DNA from: Sclerodactyla briareus
Lineage: Eukaryota; Echinodermata; Holothuroidea; Dendrochirotida; Sclerodactylidae
NCBI GenBank assembly: GCA_026419785.1
Contig: JAODTK010001777.1
Span: forward strand, 97,001-161,000
DNA length: 64,000 nt
Reading direction: 5' to 3'
Each line of letters opens with the position of its first letter. Position 1 is the stretch's first letter. The notes beneath the pieces were generated by a model. That model was not told where the DNA came from and did no database searches. It saw only the letters and a program-made list of their open reading frames with translations. This document shows, piece by piece, positions 1 through 10,240 of the stretch. The position numbers were made by a program, and so were the translations under genes.

Positions 1-124
1 ATTGCTTCTCCTGTATAAAAGTGGTAACTTCTCAGTGATTGTCCACAGAGATGTCACTGAGATGTGTATGATATAATGAGGGCATGACAAGGAGAGCTGA
101 GATAATATCCAATAAAAATGATGA
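1..124. other. Left edge, nothing recognised
   Basis: AT-rich sequence preceding the tandem repeat. No coding or repeat signal could be supported here. Confidence 0.5.
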
Positions 125-960
125 TTCTAAAATCTGATGAAATTCTACAAATTACTCTCTTCATAGTATACTGTTATCCAGTGACCCAGGTCTAGAGCGG
201 GTGATTAGAATCACTCTCTGCATTATTATACCTGGTATCAGGGACTGAAGTCTGAGAGGGATTGGAGTTACACTCTGAGAGTCACAAAGCGATCCAGTGA
301 TTTGAGGGCTGAAGCAGGTGTTTGAATTACTCTCTTCATAGTTATACTGTTATCCAGGTGACAGGTCTAGAGCGGGTGTAGAACACTCTGATTATTATAA
401 TGCTATCAGGTGACTGAGTCTGAAGGAGGTGATTGGAATTACAACTTGCATGAGTCACCAAGTATCCAGGTGATTGAGTATGAAGCAGGGATTAGAATTA
501 CTCTCTAACAAAGTTACTGCTATCCAAGTGACCGAGTTCCAACGGAGTTATAGAATTCTCTCACTTATATGCTGTTCGGGGTGAATGCGGCCTCATAGAG
601 CAGGTGCTTAGAAGTATTTACGAATAGTAAGTGCTAGTCTACTTCACTCCTCAACCTCTCTTACTTACACAATGCCCCTTCTATTAGCATATAGTCCCAT
701 TCTGGCGAATTAATCTCTCAATCTGGCCACCCCATCGTCCTCTCTAATCGCCAGAATTAGAGGGGTGACTGAGGTTCAGAGGAGGTGGGTGATAGAAATT
801 ATTGCATAGTAATACTGCTATTCAGGTGATTGGTCTGAAGCAGGTGATTAGAATTACTCTCTGCCTCGTTGCCAAAGCTAGCCAGGGGCTTATGTCCGAG
901 TATGTGAGTTAAATTACTCTTCATGTCATAATTACACTGGTCCCCCCCCTTATCCCCAGG
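125..960 (+). repeat. Degenerate minisatellite, ~58-61 bp unit, ~174 bp higher-order period
   Basis: A unit of about 58-61 bp recurs, built around GATTAGAATTACTCTC, then a TTATACTGYTATCCAGGTGA block and a TCTGAAGCAGG block. Sub-variants alternate in a fixed order: the TTCATAGT-TATACTGTTATCCAG form at about 160 returns at about 335, and the GATTGGARTTAC form at about 259 returns at about 431. This gives a higher-order period of about 174 bp (three units). About 560-765 is an interruption without clear units, after which the repeat resumes to about 960. Units are eroded and carry many one-base gaps. Confidence 0.8.
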
Positions 961-1039
961 TGACGCACGGACTAAAAGTAGTAGTAGTAGGTTTAGTCTA
1001 GTCCATCCGACATGCTGCAGTGATCAAGTCTCCCGCCAC

Positions 1040-1445
1040 GTACACGATCTTGTCGCAGGTTTTATATTTGCTCCCCCTGAACTGTTAATGTTGATGTCCC
1101 TGAATTGCGCATTTGATTTTTCCGGCAAAGTAAGTCAAGGGGTCTCCCCACTGCTTATAGTAGTCCAATGCTTCTCTTAGAGCGATCTTCGCTGGCTTCT
1201 TCTTGGGAGTCTCGCGACGTGACCCAAAAATCTCAACTCTAGTGCTAGCACGAAGACCAGGTATTTGAATTGGTCCATCATAGCAGTTCGTCGTTGGTAT
1301 CATGTTATTGGTCCATCATGATCGTTGAAAACATTGCGGAGTAGTCTTCTTTGGAAAGTGTCAATTTTGTCTCAATATCTTCGTTGTACCCCACAGTTCG
1401 CAATTATACAGAAAAATACTCTGTATAAGGCATCTAAAATCCGAG
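1040..1445 (-). mobile_element. LINE fragment, C-terminal end of the RT protein
   Basis: Reading the minus strand, successive frames give pieces typical of the C-terminal region of non-LTR retrotransposon ORF2. Around 1305-1350 reads FQRRLLRNVFNDH, around 1205-1236 reads RFLGHVARLP, and around 1150-1200 reads AKIALREALDYYKQWG. In many LINEs this stretch follows the RT core as an FQRR-LLR, then LGH-RLP, then a P-A-ALREAL block. The pieces lie in different frames, so the copy is frameshifted and not functional. The RT core is absent. The clade is uncertain; the FQRR..LGH..RLP series is widespread in invertebrate LINEs. No 3' tail or target-site duplication was found. Confidence 0.6.
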
Positions 1446-2498
1446 TTTGAAGCTCGTTGTTGTTGTTTGTCCGTTGTTGTCATTGTCGTTGGTGTCGTTG
1501 ACGTTGTGGCAACACCCGACGCATACTAGTGTTTAAACCTAACACCGTTGTTCATTTTCTGAAAACCAGTGTTCTGAATGTCAACGATACCGGCCCACCA
1601 TTAAAACTCACAATTGACAGGTTTTCGAGATTTAATTAGTTGCAACTACTTGACATATCCTCGGTTTAAACATGTAAATATGTGTTCAAAAAGGTTCTAA
1701 GCCGTTGAATCTAGACAACTCTGTATACAATCTCATCCCTCGTGTGACATGTTATGACTTTGTTTGGAAATTATTTGAACCTAAATTGTCCGCTACTCTC
1801 CCTTTATCCTGTTCAAGCCGGTAAGATTGCCGGAAATCCCCGTATTGATTGCGATACCACGCGGACCACGCGGGCGGCGGAAAAAATCGCTACCTGAGAC
1901 CGATCGAGAAAACGCCCTCCCGCCGCCCGTCCGCTTGCCTGAAACGGCTCCAGTGAAAATAACGATGAGTCGATTTATGACGTCCCTCCCGCCCGCTTGC
2001 CTGGAAACGGCGCTTAAACGCAGCTTAAATTAAGGGCGGAAAAATTGCCATGATATCACAAATTGTGTTAAATGTCTTTCTGGCAAGAGTCTCTGAAAAA
2101 AGTTGAGAACATGCCCCCCGCTCTCCTCTATCAGCCTTCCCCCTCCCGAACAACCACCGCCCGTGAGTGTATGTGGGCGCGGCCCAGTAAACCTTTAGCT
2201 TCATTTCGGGACGTCATTGTTGGCTGGTCAGGTGCAGGGATGGGTACGTGCAACTTTGGCAATCCTGGGGGCTGAGTTGGTCCCTTCATTTTTATTACAA
2301 ACCCGCGCGGTTAATCAAAATTATGTTTAGTTGTCAGAAATAAACTTCGTCCGTCCAGATTTATAAGACGATGTCTCATTGATGCAAGGTTCCAAATCAC
2401 TACACTGAGAATAATCCACGGGGGTTAATGTTATGTCAACAGGAATCTGAATGTCCAATTACAGAAATTTAAATTAACTGTTTGGGCCTGCCTTGGCC
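1446..2498. other. Intergenic, no supported gene
   Basis: Includes a GTTGTYGTT-rich stretch near 1450-1510. The small open frames here are short, show no domain and lack supporting splice sites. Confidence 0.5.
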
Positions 2499-2533
2499 TT
2501 TTTTTTTTTTTTTGTTTTTTTTTTTTTTTTTTT
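2499..2533 (+). repeat. Poly-T tract
   Basis: T homopolymer interrupted by one G at 2514. It could be the poly-A tail of a minus-oriented retroposed copy, but no adjacent element body is recognised. Confidence 0.9.
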
Positions 2534-3020
2534 GACCGGTCTGTATGGGGAAAAAATTAGAGTTAATTCTAGGCCAAGACGGCAATCCGGTTGCGCACTA
2601 ATATTCGACATTTACTAGTAATCGAGGCACTGCGTCGAATGGTGATCATGAAGGAACAATGTATGTTGATCTATCAGCCAGGCAGGCACTCTCCCGGTGA
2701 AGGGTCCGTTGGAAGCGACTTGCTAAGGCTGCCTATCTTAGATTTGGGCCCGAGTTTCCTATTTTAGCCTACACTGCAGTAACAGTAAACCGTCTACAGT
2801 AGCCTAATTCATACGTTATCAGTTAGGACTCAGGCTAGCCAGGCTAGGCCTAGACAATTCATGCAACCATGGGATGATTGTATAATGGGTAGATTGCATA
2901 GTGTATACCTGGATGTAATGAACTGTCTATGAGATTCGTCTTCAGAGACGGGGGTTGATTAAGGGTTTTAGTGAAGGTTCACCTCTCTGAGATATACAAG
3001 TGACTGAAGAGAGCCAACGA
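2534..3020. other. Intergenic, nothing recognised
   Basis: No coding, RNA or repeat signal seen between the poly-T tract and the LINE. Confidence 0.45.
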
Positions 3021-3029
3021 ACTTTATTG

Positions 3030-4790
3030 CCGACCTGTCAAGTCCAATGTTTCCCGAAAATTCTGGAAATCATAAAAACCCGAAGAAGGGATATGTAAGG
3101 CATTACAGAGACCCTTGAAAATCGACAAACAAAAACCATACGTAGGATGACAGGGTAAGGCCGAATACTGGCTGAACAATTCCAGAGTGTGTTTTCTACC
3201 GAGGGACACCCAAGTAACCAATCCATTACCCCCCTAGCACAGTCGTACCTGACAATCCTCAAATAACGATTTCAATAGAGGGAGTGGCAAAATTACTGAA
3301 CCCCTTACAACAGACAAAGCCTCTAGAGACCAGACAACCTACCCAACATCGCTTCTCAAACTGCCGCTGCTGAACTGGCACCAGCGTTAACTTACATCTC
3401 CACAAGTCTGATAGGAGTGAACTCCGAAGATTGGGAGACTGCTAACATATGTCCCATTTTCAAGAAGGGTGCTAACTCAGACCCAAGTACCTACAGACCT
3501 ATCGTCCTTGACCGTGTGTTTGTTGTAAGATCATGGAACACATAATGACAGCCAACTGATGAAGCACCTGAGCGAACATAATATTCTATCGGAACTCAAA
3601 CAAATGCTTTTCCGAGAAAAATCGATCATGCCACTCAACTCATCACACCTTCCATGACTAACAAAGAACACGATCAGGTGAACTACCAAGACCTAGCTTA
3701 ATCCTGGATTTCATAAAGCTTTGATGTAGTTTCACACCGTCGTCTACTACTGAAACAGACTCTATGGCATACGCAACAAACAACAAAACCCTTGCATGGA
3801 TCATTCTTTCCTCATAAACCGCCTCCGAGGAGTAATCCGTGGAAGGGAAAATCGTTCAACCTTGGAAAACCGGTTCTCAGCGTTGTTCCTCAAGGCACTG
3901 TTCTAGGAACCCATTTGTTCATCCATTTATTAATGAAATTGCCGACTGTGTCCACACAAAACAAACCTGAGACTATTCGCTGATGATTGCATTGTCTACA
4001 ACACCCATCATCACCCTCCTGTAATGATGAGCCAGCTTCCCTGGAAGATCTTAACCACCTCACAAACTGGTCGAAAAACTTGGAATAATTCACCTCCTCT
4101 ACATGCAAAACCATGCTGATTTCAGAAACAACAACCAGGAAAAGCGCTGATTACACCATGCTTGGACAGGCCCCTGGAAGAGGGTGGAAGAAGACAAGTA
4201 CCATGGGGGTGAATCCTACCAAACAACTTGAATGGGGACAAACCACAAACACGGGGCCGCGTCCAGCCACTGGTTTTTGAAATTCATTCAGATAAACTTC
4301 TGCCATTGCCACTGAAAGTGAAAGAAACCTCTATCACACTTTGTCCAACACACTTATATGCCTCCTCACAGCATGGAACCCTAGTACAAACACCAACCCG
4401 AGACACTCTCCAGCAAGTCCGCGGCGTGCTGCAATATTTGTTAGTGGCAACTACGATACACATTCATCTGTTACGAAATATTGGCCAACTTGAACCTGTA
4501 ATCGGTTGAGAAGGCGACAAAAACCAAAGGATAGCCATGTTCCATAAAATTATCCATAAAGAGGCTGACATCGACCTGGATAGATATACTAACCTAAATG
4601 AGCAGAACGAGACCGCACCAATTCTCGACAATTTGAGGTCTCCCATCATTCATCCACCCAACACCTACAGTCCATTTTCATCGCATCAGTTAACCTCTGG
4701 AATGCACACCAAAAGACACTATTAATACCAATGCTATACAGTTATTTAGAGACGACTCTGACTGCGACCACGACCTAGACAACCACTAAA
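3030..4790 (+). mobile_element. Broken non-LTR retrotransposon (CR1/Jockey-group-like RT)
   Basis: The plus strand reads through the RT domain of a LINE in several frames. In order: a linker ending EQFQSVFSTE (about 3175-3205); EGVAKLLNPL before the RT (about 3278); an RT entry block WETANICPIFKKGA followed by STYRPIVL (3440-3505); a KIMEHIM block (about 3530); LDFIK then FDVVSHRRLLL (3704-3755); VPQGTVLG (3885-3908); LFADDC with the catalytic Asp pair (3973-3990); and C-terminal FVSGNYDTHSSVTKIL (about 4430-4490) continuing into a HKIIHKEADIDLDRY stretch (about 4543-4590). At least five frame changes and stops interrupt it, so it is a dead copy. The endonuclease domain was not recognised upstream. 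Family naming is by motif order only. Confidence 0.85.
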
Positions 4791-7108
4791 AATTAGCCCT
4801 CGCTCTCGCCTAAAGTCAAGACCTCCGTTATATCCCTACAGCGGAACTTTTCGGAGGTTGGAACACAAGTACAATGTACAGTTACTGTAGCACTAGCAGT
4901 GTAGGTTAAGCCTTAGCTCTTAGGGTGTTGTATCACTTGTCAATTGTAAGACATAACCCCGCTAAAAACCCCCGGACAGGGCGTCTCAAATGTGGGTCAT
5001 TGTCAGCTGGAAAATTGACTCTTCAACGTATGTTCACAGCGGCCATCCGGTTGTGCGCATGTGTCCGCTTTAAATGAACGTTTGTGTTGACCTTCGAGTT
5101 GGTTTTGATACTTCCGGGTTCATTTCACGTTCTTAAATCCATGTTTGTCTTTCTGCACTCGCGTAGGGAAGTTTACTGAATTTTTAGTTCTAATCAGGAT
5201 GAATGGTAGTTTTGGGTAATTTCACCACATTTTTTTATCCCTTCCTTCCTGTCGAACATATTGAGTTTTTGATGGAGAGGTTTTATTCACCCCTACCCCA
5301 AACTAGCGGGAAACAACGTTTTGAAGTGGCAACGATGACTCGCCTTATTCGGTTCGATAGTGTATGCGTTCCGAAGTTTTCCCCCCAGACGCCTAGATGT
5401 ACTTATTCACCGCCCTTTAGACTGATTTGTGATGAATATTTATATATTTCTGGGCAAGTCTTTTTTTTATTAGCCGGAAATGGGAATAAATATTCATGAC
5501 AATCGGGTACTATTCGGACGCAATCTATCACACAATACATGTAAACAATGCGGTTTCCCGACTTGAAACGTGAAAATAACAACAACAGAGGGACAATAAC
5601 TTGCAGAACATCGAAAGAGATGAAGATTGGGCAGAAATTGAGGACATTTCCTTTAGTCATAATCCAGAGGAAAAACGTGAATACATGATAATACGCTGTT
5701 CCATTCTCAATTTTCCGTAAAATCTGTTATAAATCCTGTACATTTTTGTCAGGGGGCTCTTCAATAGTGTTTTCACTAGGCATTTTGTGAATTTTTTTTT
5801 GTACTTAACGTTAGGTCTTGGGAGTTGGAACCTAGCCCAACGTGAAGTTTAAACGTAGTGTTATCTTAAATTGACTGATAATATGTAGACCTAGACTAGT
5901 GAGATACTTTATGCACTAGTTTGAGACCTACTTGCCTGAAATTCGTCAATATTCCATTACGATTTCACTATGAACTGTATGACAAGAACATGATCGAGGA
6001 ATAGCATTGTACACTCGCTGTTCAGTGAAGGTCTGAGTAGATAATCTATCCAGTCTGGAATTTGTTTAGCTAGCATAGTTATTCGCAGGGATGGCACCCA
6101 AACTTTTCCCGAAGAGAGGTCGCATAGATCATCCTGTTGGAATGATTTTCACTTAAGTAGAGCGAATAGTTTATCCATCACCCAGAGGGGGGTGTTATAG
6201 GCCTAATCAGCATTACTTACTACTTCTTCCGAACAATGGATGTCTGTTGCTCCTCAACAGTGGGGCGTAGCTTCACTCTGAAGGTGGTGCAGCCAGGACT
6301 TCCCCGAGAAGTTCATCACACTTTCCCCACGGGGAAGGGGGCATGCATTTCACTGGCCTATATCGACTATCTCTCAATATACGCCACTACCTGCATTCCT
6401 TATGTTTTTATTTACTTACCAGATTTTGCAATTTTCTCAATACTTTTTCTCGTTGAAGTACCTATCCGCCAGCTAGCAGAATAGCAAATGGGAGGGGGTG
6501 AAGGTGATCTGCACATTCCTTGCTCCCAGACCAATGTCTTCCATGTTGTTCTCTGACAAATTTTTCCAATGCTTATTCCTTTAATCGGGCCCCACTAAAC
6601 TGGAGTTAGAGTTATGGTGATACATTCCGGATATGATTCAACAATCTAATCGCAACACTCAAACAATCCATATGCCCTGTTAGTTCTCAAAACTAATGGC
6701 ACCATGTTTTGAATTTGACTACAGACATGCATCTTCACTTGAATAATTGGAAGCCCAGAGCAGATGTACATCCCCAATATCTGAATATTGCTTCGAGACT
6801 CTGACTCCAGGGTGGTACTAGTGGGAAGAAACTGGGCACGCACCTTTGTTGGGGGAGCCTGACACGGTGAAACCCCAAGTTTGTCTTATATCACTGGGGT
6901 GCCCGAGTGGGTTCCCGAATATGCAAATCCTGACGAGGTCTCCTGCCCTGACATGATCGCTATATATGCAACCCTATTGAGCGGGAATACTGTACATATG
7001 GAAGCAGATTATTTCACTTGAACTGTTTCGCACATTTTTGACGGCAGTACCTTGAACCTTGAACGAGTAGGCCTAGTGGCCTACTGGCCACCACTCAGTT
7101 GGGGAGGA
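4791..7108. other. Intergenic, no supported gene
   Basis: Several open frames of 80-98 codons occur (5203-5499, 6236-6484, and a minus frame at 5403-5660), but no domain or splice structure supports them. A Kozak-like or promoter interpretation could not be justified. Confidence 0.45.
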
Positions 7109-7126
7109 GGGGGGGGGGGGGGGGGG
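7109..7126 (+). repeat. Poly-G run (18 G)
   Basis: Uninterrupted G homopolymer inside a G-rich stretch (7101-7126). It lies just upstream of a SINE 3' part and may be part of, or an expansion next to, that SINE. Confidence 0.95.
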
Positions 7127-7149
7127 CACGATGATGTGACATACTATCT

Positions 7150-7275
7150 AGTAGGAATGCATGCTACCTAGTACGGCTGTGACAAGTCACTAATGATCAG
7201 GGAAATATCTGTGAAGCACTTTGAGCCTGTGGAAAAAGCGCTATATAAGCACTGGATATTATTATTATTGTTAAA
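7150..7275 (+). mobile_element. SINE family A, 3' part only
   Basis: From GCATGCTACCTAGTACGG to the terminal ATTATTATTATTG this matches the 3' half of the copies at 33.1 kb and 62.6 kb (read on their minus strands). The shared order is TGCT..TAGTAC, AATGATCAGGG, then a CACTTTGAGCC and AGCGCTATATAAG tail. The tRNA-like head is missing, so this copy is 5' truncated, as expected for LINE-driven retroposition. The ATT microsatellite at the end is the usual kind of SINE/LINE terminus. Confidence 0.7.
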
Positions 7276-7279
7276 ACGA

Positions 7280-7640
7280 CCGGGGATGGGTTGACAGCCA
7301 AACGAAGAAGAGATTGTTATGATCCAGCTCCATTTTAGCAAGGTGTCTGGTAACAGCAGCCAGATAATTATTTATTCCCGGAATCGATGCAATATCGTGT
7401 GGCAAGGCATTCCAATCACGGGATTAGATGCTCAGGACGAAGGAGGCTTATTATAACAATCCTATTGCTGCGAGAAGGGAATATGAATCCTGAATTCTGA
7501 TGGTAGTGCCGCAATTGATGCTGGACAGGGCTGAAGAAGGTCCACGATTGGTAATGATAGCGTTGCCAAAAAGACTGTTTGAAACATAAGGCGCGGTAAT
7601 GGTATTGAACATAAGATTGTTGCCCATGTTAGATGCTACC
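7280..7640 (-). mobile_element. LINE fragment, extreme C-terminus
   Basis: On the minus strand one frame reads RDWNALPHDIASI followed by an open stretch to a stop near the SINE tail, preceded by a SGFIFPSRSNR-like piece. A W-N-x-LP motif after an Arg-rich stretch marks the C-terminus of many LINE RT proteins. The catalytic core is absent. The assignment rests on this short signature, so it is moderate only. Confidence 0.45.
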
Positions 7641-8520
7641 TAAAATAGCATATTCAGAAAATAGCTTACTCCGTTACAGCTCCAAAAGAAGCCATGCTTA
7701 TGTGCACTAGGCAAGGCGCTTAATCGCCCTCCTCCCAGCAAAATTGATAAGTGGGGAAGGGTAGTCGAGGGGCCTAAGCACAACCGGTGTTGTATTAGCT
7801 GATTGCCACATATCGTTAGAGTACCACTATCAAGCTTCATCCCCCTATGACGTGGGTTATGGGTAATATCTGTGAATCAAGGCACGGGCTGCCATTACCG
7901 ACATACACAAAGTGCTCCATAATGGCCCCAGGCTATGCTTCCAGGTAGGCTTAGGGAAAACCAGCAAAGGTTGTACAAGTACTAGGTAATAGATTGGTCT
8001 TGTGTAGCTCCAGATGACTCTTTACTCTAAAGGTTTACACAGTCTGAATCATGATGAGACCGGATCCGATCAGCTTATGTGCACTTTGAGCAGGCACTAT
8101 CTCCAGCCTGGTGATAATTAGAGACTGGAGGTTTCCGTTTACACCATACACTCTACTACAGCCACAGGCTGTGTTCTCCAAAGAGGGATGTTGAGAGCCG
8201 ATCTTTTCCCCGCTAAAAACTGTGAGTACAAGCCCCCTTCACTGGGGGCCTGCAAAACAGTGTGCCAACTATCTGGCTCTCAATGCATGTTCTATTTACT
8301 CCACTCGCAGTCAACTCCTGTTCAAGCTCATACCTGGCAGATTCAGGGCAAGACAGGCAAAGTACAAAGTAATTATCCGATCATCTACTGTTAATAGCCT
8401 CTCTGGCAGTTCCAGGACAATCAGTCAGATGTCAGTCAGGAGACAGCAGGTTGGGGCAGGCCAACACTTACATACCATTGTTGGCACAGCTTTGCAGGAC
8501 CCTTTTAATCAATGGATTTG
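7641..8520. other. Intergenic, nothing recognised
   Basis: A 112-codon plus frame starting at 8222 runs into the G-rich tract and has no recognisable domain; not called as a gene. Confidence 0.45.
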
Positions 8521-8553
8521 GGGGCGGGGGGGGGGGGGGAGAGGGGGGGGGGG
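8521..8553 (+). repeat. G-rich tract
   Basis: 33 bases that are almost all G, broken by single C and A bases. A potential quadruplex former and a likely assembly-error hotspot. Confidence 0.95.
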
Positions 8554-8844
8554 AGTATAGGGACTGTCAGTGGGTCACTTGTCAGAGAAGGCCAGGTGAT
8601 TAGAATATTGGGGTTGACGAGTAAGTTGACTTGGGCTGTAGAGATGCTTTTATCGCAGGTTTCTTCTGCTGGGGAATTGAATTTCTGAGTGCCCAAGGAA
8701 TCAGGTCTTTGTGCACCCAAAGTCCACTAGCTCGAGTCGTCAAGGCATTGAGTGGCAAATGCACAGTAGGTAGGGGAATGAAGCAATGGTAATGACATAT
8801 GCTGGCGGTGGGAGTCCAGCGGGTAATGCATAAAGGAGGCAATC

Positions 8845-9000
8845 AGGAGGTCAAGGGCGCAGCCCTAGGGGGTCCCGGGGGGTCATGACCCCCCAACGTT
8901 GGGAAGGCCTCCATACATGATGATGTTTTCACACACAAAATGTTTTCCTTCACTGATTCGGGACCCCCTCCCAAATTGCTCTTGACCCCCCCAACTTTCA
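8845..9000 (+). mobile_element. Possible MITE end with GGGGGTC..GACCCCC palindrome
   Basis: Contains a perfect 18 bp palindrome, GGGGGGTCATGACCCCCC, at 8877-8894. It is preceded by CTAGGGGGTCC and followed about 60 bp later by CGGGACCCCCTCCC. The segment at 53902-54040 has the same order: CTAGGGGGTCC, a GGGGGTCCGGACCCCC palindrome, then TCGGACCCCCCCTC. I infer two copies of one non-autonomous element end. Termini and target-site duplication were not established here. Confidence 0.4.
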
Positions 9001-10240
9001 GACAGTGGGTGCGGCTCTTGCAGGAGGTTGGCTGCCGAGCAGCAATCGGGGCACGTGCCTCATCAGTCTGTTGTTGGCGATGCTCAGCCAGCCCGGCAGC
9101 AAAACATTGGTTGGCTACCTCTCCTGGAAACAAGGCACAACCATTGGCTGAGAATTGGAGGGGGTCAAGGCAGTCAGAAGAGGTATTTTTTGTGGGAAAG
9201 TCGCCTGGGGGGGGTACAATTCCCCATCTCCCTTGGGTCGCAGCTTGCTGGAATAAATTGTAATGCATCTGTCAGCCCACATGTCAACTAGCTAGTCCCC
9301 CAGTCCCCTCCCAGTCTAATAGGTGAACCCACGCACTGGCAATCTCAATTGCTCATATCTATTTTCATTCCTCCTGTCTGTTGGGGTTGTAGTTGCAGTA
9401 GACTACATTGTTTAGGTAGTATGCTTCTGTAAAATAACGCTATAGCTCTACTCAATTGTGGTTAATACCCTCTCAAACACCATAGATAGGTGGGATGGAG
9501 GGGGGTGTGAACATACCAGGTACACGTTATGAGTGCATGTATGTTGTGATTATCAACTACGAAAACGAATCCACAACCTATCCTTAATCACCCATACCCT
9601 TCCCAATCCCCCAGCTGCAACAACCATCCCCCCCTGAAGTCTCAAATATTGTAGGCTCACAGTAAAGTTGGTTGGCCCGCTACTGTGCAACGCACGGCCA
9701 TTGAGAGAAAATATTCGGGGGCTCGGGGGAATCTGTGGGGGCTGAAGGCAACCTTCCCCCCCCCCCCCTCCCCTTCCCCTGTGGGGCCATCCGGACCCTG
9801 TATCCCCTCCGGTCTCCCCTACCGTGGGCAATGGGGTATCAAAATGTGGTTCACCTCCGGCTTTGTATGTACAGTGTCTTAGCATAGACATTAATACATT
9901 TAGTTAAGGCTATATGTGCACATATCCTATAGGCCCATACATACACTACATAAACAGAGGATATGCAACATTGCGTTTTCAGTACGAGTGGGGATTCTGT
10001 CGTCTTTTAGTGCTTGATTATTTGAGTGAAAAAAAAGTTGGACCCAACTATATATTATGCGAATAACTTAAAGAAATATTTGATAGAAGGATTCCTTATT
10101 CACACTCCAGGAAAACTCTGTTCGTACGTAAAGAAATTGAAACCTGACAAAGGTTCGACCATTTCAATTACGTAGATATCAGCGTAGCCCTCGAAACTAA
10201 CGTCAGATCGGAAGATTTCCAACCCACGATTAACATATTC
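9001..10240. other. Intergenic, nothing recognised
   Basis: Contains a C-rich run at 9756-9780. Overlapping open frames on both strands (8843-9268, 9553-9891) reflect G/C-rich low-complexity sequence rather than a domain. Confidence 0.45.
9756..9780 (+). repeat. Poly-C run
   Basis: C homopolymer with short T interruptions. Confidence 0.9.

Noticed and set aside
4880-4900. 17 bp match TACTGTAGCACTAGCAG shared with 37833
   Set aside because: Too short, and the flanks do not align; not enough to call a repeat.
8843-9268. 141-codon minus frame
   Set aside because: Overlaps the GGGGGTC palindromic element and an equally long frame on the other strand.
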